Assembly: GCA_002352205.1 (NCBI GenBank)
Contig: DEHZ01000005.1
Span: 124,001 to 188,000, forward strand
Direction: 5' to 3'
Length of the DNA stretch: 64,000 nucleotides
Source of the DNA: Flavobacterium sp. UBA2787
GTDB lineage: Bacteria; Bacteroidota; Bacteroidia; Flavobacteriales; Flavobacteriaceae
Both the position numbers and the translations under genes were made by a program. Positions within the stretch are counted from its first letter, which is position 1. Every line of letters starts with the position of its first letter. The notes under the pieces were generated by a model that did not search any database, was not told the origin of the DNA, and saw only the letters and a list, made by a program, of their open reading frames with translations. Shown here piece after piece: positions 59,912-64,000 of the stretch.

Positions 59912-60045
59912 GGTTTTTGATTTTTATCAAAATTATCAATTATTAATTTAATGAACAGCATACAATAGTATGCCACAGTAAATATTTTGCAATATTCGTA
60001 AATACAATTCGCTATTCCATTTTGGAATAATTGTGTTTTTGTAAT

Positions 60046-60147
60046 GAGATTCCTCCTGCGTCGGAATGACAAGATGGTGGTGAGATTCCTCCTTCGTCGG
60101 AATGACAAGATAGTGTAGAGATTCCTCCTGCGAATGAATGAGAAGAT
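60046..60147. repeat. Tandem repeat, three units of 36 bases
   Basis: GAGATTCCTCCTGCGTCGG and its continuation AATGACAAGAT occur at 60046, 60082 and 60118; the third copy is diverged. The unit contains TTCCTCC and GTCGGAATGA, a phrase widely seen in bacterial intergenic repeats. It accounts for the two arginine-rich minus-strand frames found here. The rest of the gene-free stretch 59912-60303 shows nothing else clear. Confidence 0.75.
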
Positions 60148-60303
60148 TGCTCAATTTGAGTGCGATCAGATTGTGAAAATATGCATCTAACTTGCTTTGG
60201 TTTTCATTTTTTACAAAAAATAAAAACCTTAAAATAAATTTAAAACCGCACCAACCTCTTTTCCTTTTGTGTAAGTTTACGGAAGAAACCTTACAAATTA
60301 AAT

Positions 60304-61755
60304 ATGAACTATACCTTTACTTTGTTATGCTTGGTGTTGAGTAGCTGTTTTTGGTCGTGTACAAACCTTTCCGCTCAAGTGCTCAAAGGCAAAATTGTTG
60401 ATGCTCAAACGCAAGAGCCCATTGGGTATGCTTCGGTGCAACTTTCACCCAATTATGGGGTCATTACCAATCAGGAAGGGGATTTTTCACTCCTGCAAAA
60501 GGATTTTCCGCCAGAAGCGTTGGTGCATATTACGCATATCGGGTACCAGGAAATACATATCGCCATCAAAGACTTGATTCGCCAACCGGTGATTGCTCTC
60601 GAACCTTCTGCGTTGTTGCTGAAAGAAGTCGTGTTGGGTCCCACCTTAACCGCTTCGCAAATTCTACAAAAGTATGTGGAGAACAGTAGTAAAAACCATG
60701 CAGTGTCCGGTGTTCGGGTGCGGTATTTCAGCCGAACCAAAGAAACATATCTGCCCAAACGGTTTGAAGTAGACCTTAAAAAAATCAGTTTTGCTAACAA
60801 AAAAGAACTGCAGGAAAAGATTGAGGCGTTTGAAAAAAAATTCAATAACAAAGAAATCACCGGCTTTACCGAAACCATTACCGATGTGTATCTCACACCA
60901 AAAGGTATGGTGACCAACCACCTGAAAGCACTGAAATTAATAGATGGCAACGGCTTGAACATGGATAATTTTCAGGATAAATTTTTTGAACATACTTTCA
61001 AGCAATTGGAATCACCTTATACCTATCGCATCAATTCGGGTATTATTCCGCTGGAAAAAAAGGCATCGATGAAGGAAATCAGCAGTGATGCCAATGCCGC
61101 CGACACACTGAAAAACAGTAACGGTTTTTATGCCTTGGGTTATGGTTTTATCGGCCAACGGGATTTTATCCGTAAGCAAGACAGTTACGAGTACACCCTT
61201 CAGGGTACGCAAACTGTAAACGGGATGTCGTGTTATCACCTCACGTTTCAACCTAGAAAGAACAAGGCCAAGTATGTGGGCGAACTTTTTATCAACACCG
61301 ATGATTTTGGGTTGGTGTATTATACGTATGAACTGGCTCCTGAAAAAAGTGATTTTAAACTAAACCTCAAGTGGATGCTAGGTGTAAAATTTAATTCGTT
61401 TGACAATAAGATGGAAGTGCTGATGAAAAAAACACCGTCGGGCACGTATTATCCGCAATTTATAAAAAAGTACAATGCCAGTTATATCTATATCGATCGG
61501 AGTCTTTCATTTACAGAAAATCATCCGAAAAGGCGTGAACGCAAGAAAATGAAGCTTAACTTTTTGGTCGAAATGACCACGGGTGTTGCAGATGAAATTA
61601 TCGCCGTTGAAACGGAGCCGCAAGAGGGAGAGGTGAAACCTTTTGAACCGGGCTATATTTTTTATGATGTGAAGCGGCAGTATGATCCGAAGTATTGGAG
61701 TGAATATACGATACTTGAGGCAACGGAGGCGGTGCGGAGTTTTAAGGGGGAGTAG
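60304..61755 (+). CDS. Exported protein with carboxypeptidase-regulatory-like domain
   Basis: A 483-residue protein with a signal peptide (about 1-24; a Cys-rich SSCFWSC segment could also be a lipobox). Residues 27-105 form a carboxypeptidase D regulatory-like beta-sandwich (VLKGKIVDAQTQEPIGYASVQLSPNYGVITNQEGDFSL), as on TonB-dependent receptors, but no receptor barrel follows. The rest (YHLTFQPRKNKAKYVGELFINTDDFGLVYYTYEL) is beta-rich, like outer membrane-associated proteins of Bacteroidetes. The function is unknown. GC content is higher than in the central genes. Confidence 0.75.
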   Translation: MNYTFTLLCLVLSSCFWSCTNLSAQVLKGKIVDAQTQEPIGYASVQLSPNYGVITNQEGDFSLLQKDFPPEALVHITHIGYQEIHIAIKDLIRQPVIALEPSALLLKEVVLGPTLTASQILQKYVENSSKNHAVSGVRVRYFSRTKETYLPKRFEVDLKKISFANKKELQEKIEAFEKKFNNKEITGFTETITDVYLTPKGMVTNHLKALKLIDGNGLNMDNFQDKFFEHTFKQLESPYTYRINSGIIPLEKKASMKEISSDANAADTLKNSNGFYALGYGFIGQRDFIRKQDSYEYTLQGTQTVNGMSCYHLTFQPRKNKAKYVGELFINTDDFGLVYYTYELAPEKSDFKLNLKWMLGVKFNSFDNKMEVLMKKTPSGTYYPQFIKKYNASYIYIDRSLSFTENHPKRRERKKMKLNFLVEMTTGVADEIIAVETEPQEGEVKPFEPGYIFYDVKRQYDPKYWSEYTILEATEAVRSFKGE

Positions 61756-62170
61756 CTTCCTTTTTTTTAACCGCAAAGAGCACAAAGGAGTTCGCAAAGG
61801 GCACAAGGACGCTTCACTTTTTTTAAATGGAACGCGGATTGAATGGATTTGCTATGCAAAACGCGGATTTTTGCGGATTTTGATAGCTTCGCTATTATGG
61901 ATTGAAGCGGATTAAAAACTATTAGGTTAGTAGTGTTTTCAATGTCTCGTCTCTCCTCTCCTTTTTGTCTCGTCCGAAGGCGGATGGAGAGGGGTTGGGG
62001 GTGTGGATTCTAAATTTTTTAATGGAACGCGGATTTTTGTAGTTGACGTAGCTTAGCTATTTTTTTTCTCACAGAAATCACAGAAAACACAGAGGATTTT
62101 CAAGTCTCTTTTTTAAATTTAAGGCTGAAAGACTTTTGGAAACCTACTTCATAACGTTTACTTTTACAGC
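61756..62170. repeat. Dispersed phrase repeats between the exported-protein gene and recO
   Basis: No gene is seen. Phrases include GCAAAGAGCACAAAGG, GGACGCTTCACTTTTTTT, AATGGAACGCGGATT (twice, 61826 and 62021), GATAGCTTCGCTAT and a GGAGAGGGGTTGGGGGTG segment opposed by CTCTCCTCTCC. Several recur, some inverted, downstream of recO. Confidence 0.6.
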
Positions 62171-62884
62171 ATGCAAGTCAAAACCAAAGCCATCGTTATT
62201 TCAACCTTAAAATATCAGGAAAAATCCCTGATTGTGAAGTGTTTGACACGAACGGATGGATTAAAGAGTTATTTTGTGCCTAATGCGTTTTCGGCTCGCA
62301 AGAGTCAACAGAAAATTGGATATTTTCAGCCGTTGACGTTGTTGGAAATTGAGGCGACGCACAAAAATCAAGGCAAGCTGGAGTACTTTAAGGAAATTAG
62401 AATCAGTCAGCCGTTTGTGAGTTTGCATAATGATATTGTCAAAAGTTCGATGGCTCTTTTTCTGTCGGAAGTGTTGCATCATTGCATCAAAGAAGAAGAA
62501 AAAAACGAGGCTTTTTTTGATTATTTAGAAACGGCTTTGCTGTGGTTGGATGGCCACGATGAAGTGGTCAATTTTCACTTGATTTTATTGTTGGGAATGA
62601 CTCGTTTTTTAGGATTTTATCCCGATGTGTCGCAAACAGACGCTACTTTTTTTGAATTGACAGAAGGCGTTTTTACGAACTATCACGGCATCAGTTGCCT
62701 TTCGGAACACGAAACGATTTTATTTAAAAAATTGATTGAATTAAAATTCAACAGCGAATCAAAATGCTTTGTTGCTGCTGAACGACAGGTTTTACTTAAA
62801 ATTCTGTTGGATTATTATGCGTTTCATTTGGATGGGTTTAAGAGGCCGAAGTCGTTGGAGGTGTTGGGGGAGGTGTTTTCATGA
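62171..62884 (+). CDS. recO: DNA repair protein RecO
   Basis: Acts with RecR to load RecA at gaps during recombinational repair. The 237-residue protein has the N-terminal OB-fold (KAIVISTLKYQEKSLIVKCLTRTDGLKSYFVPNAF), followed by the helical domain with FLSEVLHHCIKEEEKNEAFFDYLETALLWLD and LLGMTRFLGFYPDVS. The zinc cysteines of some RecO proteins are absent, as is usual in Bacteroidetes. It sits alone, flanked on both sides by related intergenic repeats. Confidence 0.93.
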   Translation: MQVKTKAIVISTLKYQEKSLIVKCLTRTDGLKSYFVPNAFSARKSQQKIGYFQPLTLLEIEATHKNQGKLEYFKEIRISQPFVSLHNDIVKSSMALFLSEVLHHCIKEEEKNEAFFDYLETALLWLDGHDEVVNFHLILLLGMTRFLGFYPDVSQTDATFFELTEGVFTNYHGISCLSEHETILFKKLIELKFNSESKCFVAAERQVLLKILLDYYAFHLDGFKRPKSLEVLGEVFS

Positions 62885-63028
62885 TGAGTTGCTGAGGTTT
62901 TTTAACTACAAATGGCACAAAGACGCTTCGCTTTTTTAATGGAACACGGATTTTGCTGATTAGCTATCGCTAACCGCTGATTTTCACAGATTTGATAGCT
63001 TCTCTATAATAGATTTTCACGGATTTAT
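62885..63028. repeat. Post-stop word repeat and dispersed phrases after recO
   Basis: Directly after the recO TGA stand TGAGTTGC and TGAGGTTT, the same words as at 47212-47278. They are followed by GGCACAAAGACGCTTCGC, AATGGAACACGGATT and GATTTTCACGGATTT phrases that match the stretch before recO. Confidence 0.55.
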
Positions 63029-63064
63029 TACTAGTAAAATAAATAATCTTTTATAAAAACAAAA

Positions 63065-63086
63065 AAACACCCAATCAAGGATGTTT
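63065..63086 (-). terminator. Terminator of the AraC-type gene
   Basis: On the minus strand, AAACATCC and GGGTGTTT pair (one mismatch) around a short loop, followed by a T run. It lies 18 bases past the stop. Confidence 0.65.
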
Positions 63087-63103
63087 TACTATTTTTTAAT
63101 GAA

Positions 63104-63664
63104 TTAAATATTCTCCAAATTTTTATTCCTTTTATACTTCATCTGTTTGAAAAAAGAGGGAGAAAGTCCGGTAATCTTTTTAAATTGATTGGACAAATGG
63201 GCAACACTACTGTAATTTAACATAAAAGCGATTTCGGTTAAATTCAATTCATCATACAACAACAACTCTTTTACACGCTCAATTTTGTGCATAATAATAT
63301 AGTGTTGAATGGTAATTCCTTTGACTTCCGAAAAAATATTAGACAAATAGGTATAATCATGATGTAATTTTTCACTTATATAATCGGAATAATTCACTTT
63401 CGGAATTTCATCAGTATAGTGAACCATCTCAACAATCACATTTTTTATCCGTTCAATTAAAATAGCTCTTTTGTCATCTAATAATTCCAGCCCGGACTTG
63501 GCTAAATTCTCTCTCAACAACTCCCATCTTTCGGGTGAGATTTCACCCAAAATTTCAACCACACCTAAATCGATATTAAGATAGTCTAAGTTCAATTTTT
63601 TCAATTCTTCTCTAACCATCATTTTGCAACGAAGACTAATCATGTATTTGATATACAGAATCAT
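63104..63664 (-). CDS. AraC-family regulator
   Basis: A 186-residue regulator. Residues about 1-75 (MILYIKYMISLRCKMMVREELKKLNLDY, VVEILGEISPERWELLRENLAKSGLEL) form the short ferredoxin-fold-like domain common in Bacteroidetes AraC proteins, and the C-terminal part is a double HTH (HYIIMHKIERVKELLLYDELNLTEIAFMLNYSSVAHLSNQFKKITGLSPSFFK). No sugar-binding domain is present. The cupin gene lies upstream on the same strand, 48 bases away; the regulator is likely in the same operon. Confidence 0.88.
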   Translation of the reverse strand: MILYIKYMISLRCKMMVREELKKLNLDYLNIDLGVVEILGEISPERWELLRENLAKSGLELLDDKRAILIERIKNVIVEMVHYTDEIPKVNYSDYISEKLHHDYTYLSNIFSEVKGITIQHYIIMHKIERVKELLLYDELNLTEIAFMLNYSSVAHLSNQFKKITGLSPSFFKQMKYKRNKNLENI

Positions 63665-63712
63665 AGTTGTTTAATTTTTATCAGCAACAGTAGCGTTGCT
63701 GAGTGTGCTCAT

Positions 63713-63994
63713 TTAATCTTCATAACCACTTTTTATTACGGTTGATATCATTTTAAATTGTTCATTGGCATTGAAATGATGCTTTGAATGGGCGGGAATT
63801 ACAATTCCATCTCCAAGCTTTAACATAAGTTTTTTACCTTCTAATGTTAATTCGGCCACACCATCAATGATTTGAATGTACATATCAAACGGTGATGTTT
63901 TTTCATCTAATTCTTCGCCGGCATCAAACGAGGAAACGGTTACATTTCCGGTTGTTTTTTTTATAATTGTTCTGCTCACCACGGCATTTTTCAT
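63713..63994 (-). CDS. Cupin-domain protein (5' end possibly outside the window)
   Basis: A 93-residue small cupin: DMYIQIIDGVAELTLEGKKLMLKLGDGIVIPAHSKHHFNANEQFKMISTV shows the two cupin motifs, with HSKHH as metal ligands. Such proteins bind metals or small molecules. The frame stays open from this ATG to the window edge (two more codons), so the true start may lie beyond. It precedes the AraC-type regulator gene. Confidence 0.78.
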   Translation of the reverse strand: MKNAVVSRTIIKKTTGNVTVSSFDAGEELDEKTSPFDMYIQIIDGVAELTLEGKKLMLKLGDGIVIPAHSKHHFNANEQFKMISTVIKSGYED

Positions 63995-64000
63995 ATATTC

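Noticed and set aside
59908-60154. Two arginine-rich minus-strand frames
   Set aside because: They translate the 36-base tandem repeat and have no independent coding support.

Overview
The window looks like chromosomal DNA of a Flavobacterium-type member of the Flavobacteriaceae. It is AT-rich, it contains the type IX secretion/gliding lipoprotein gene sprE (porW) and a secreted protein with a T9SS sorting tail, many small families typical of flavobacteria are present, and many genes are preceded by the Bacteroidetes -7 promoter word TAnnTTTG. No tRNA, rRNA, insertion sequence or CRISPR array was seen.

Region by region. 1-5244: end of a surface-polysaccharide locus (nucleotide-sugar decarboxylase end, polyprenyl-P sugar transferase, then a minus-strand operon of CapK-like ligase, wecB and a glycosyltransferase). 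5319-11730: purine and pyrimidine housekeeping (purD, upp), small membrane proteins, DUF4254, a family 9 glycosyltransferase and a PaaE-like reductase. 11771-15830: a PadR regulator with a palindromic operator in front of an ABC exporter operon. 15921-25330: sprE, bactofilin and the ATP synthase genes atpB-E-F-H-A-G (atpD and atpC are not here), with an unknown secreted protein gene between atpH and atpA. 25311-26090: a lipoprotein gene bracketed by a 28-bp duplication of the atpG 3' end. 26138-35834: S9 peptidase, GNAT, flippase, dut, nucleotidyltransferase, TPR protein, DUF4292 lipoprotein and an EnvC-like protein. 35837-43572: thioesterase, SPOR protein, dprA, trpS, an acyltransferase, an ammonium transporter and a Crp/Fnr regulator. 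43617-48916: a run of small stress-type proteins (two VOC, DoxX, NTF2-like, three SRPBCC, DUF1801), then the T9SS cargo protein. 48917-60303: accessory region. 60304-64000: carboxypeptidase-regulatory-domain protein, recO, an AraC-type regulator and a cupin.

The accessory region holds the most unusual material. A GC-rich HEPN-like gene and a divergent XRE regulator precede an elaborate restriction-modification locus. There, an HTH-fused cytosine-5 methyltransferase faces a coupled minus-strand operon of a second cytosine-5 methyltransferase, a protein with an N-terminal Hsp90/MutL-like ATPase module and a C-terminal histidine-kinase module, a large receiver-domain protein, and a PmeII-like restriction endonuclease. 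This suggests restriction under the control of a two-component-like ATPase pair.

The second unusual feature is at sequence level. Degenerate 8-bp tandem repeats sit directly after the stop codons of at least nine unrelated genes in the window, with different words at different loci, and some fold into hairpins. Other dispersed palindromes and phrase-like repeats lie near dut, recO and 44.45-44.57 kb. All functional statements rest on motif recognition by eye; no searches were run.
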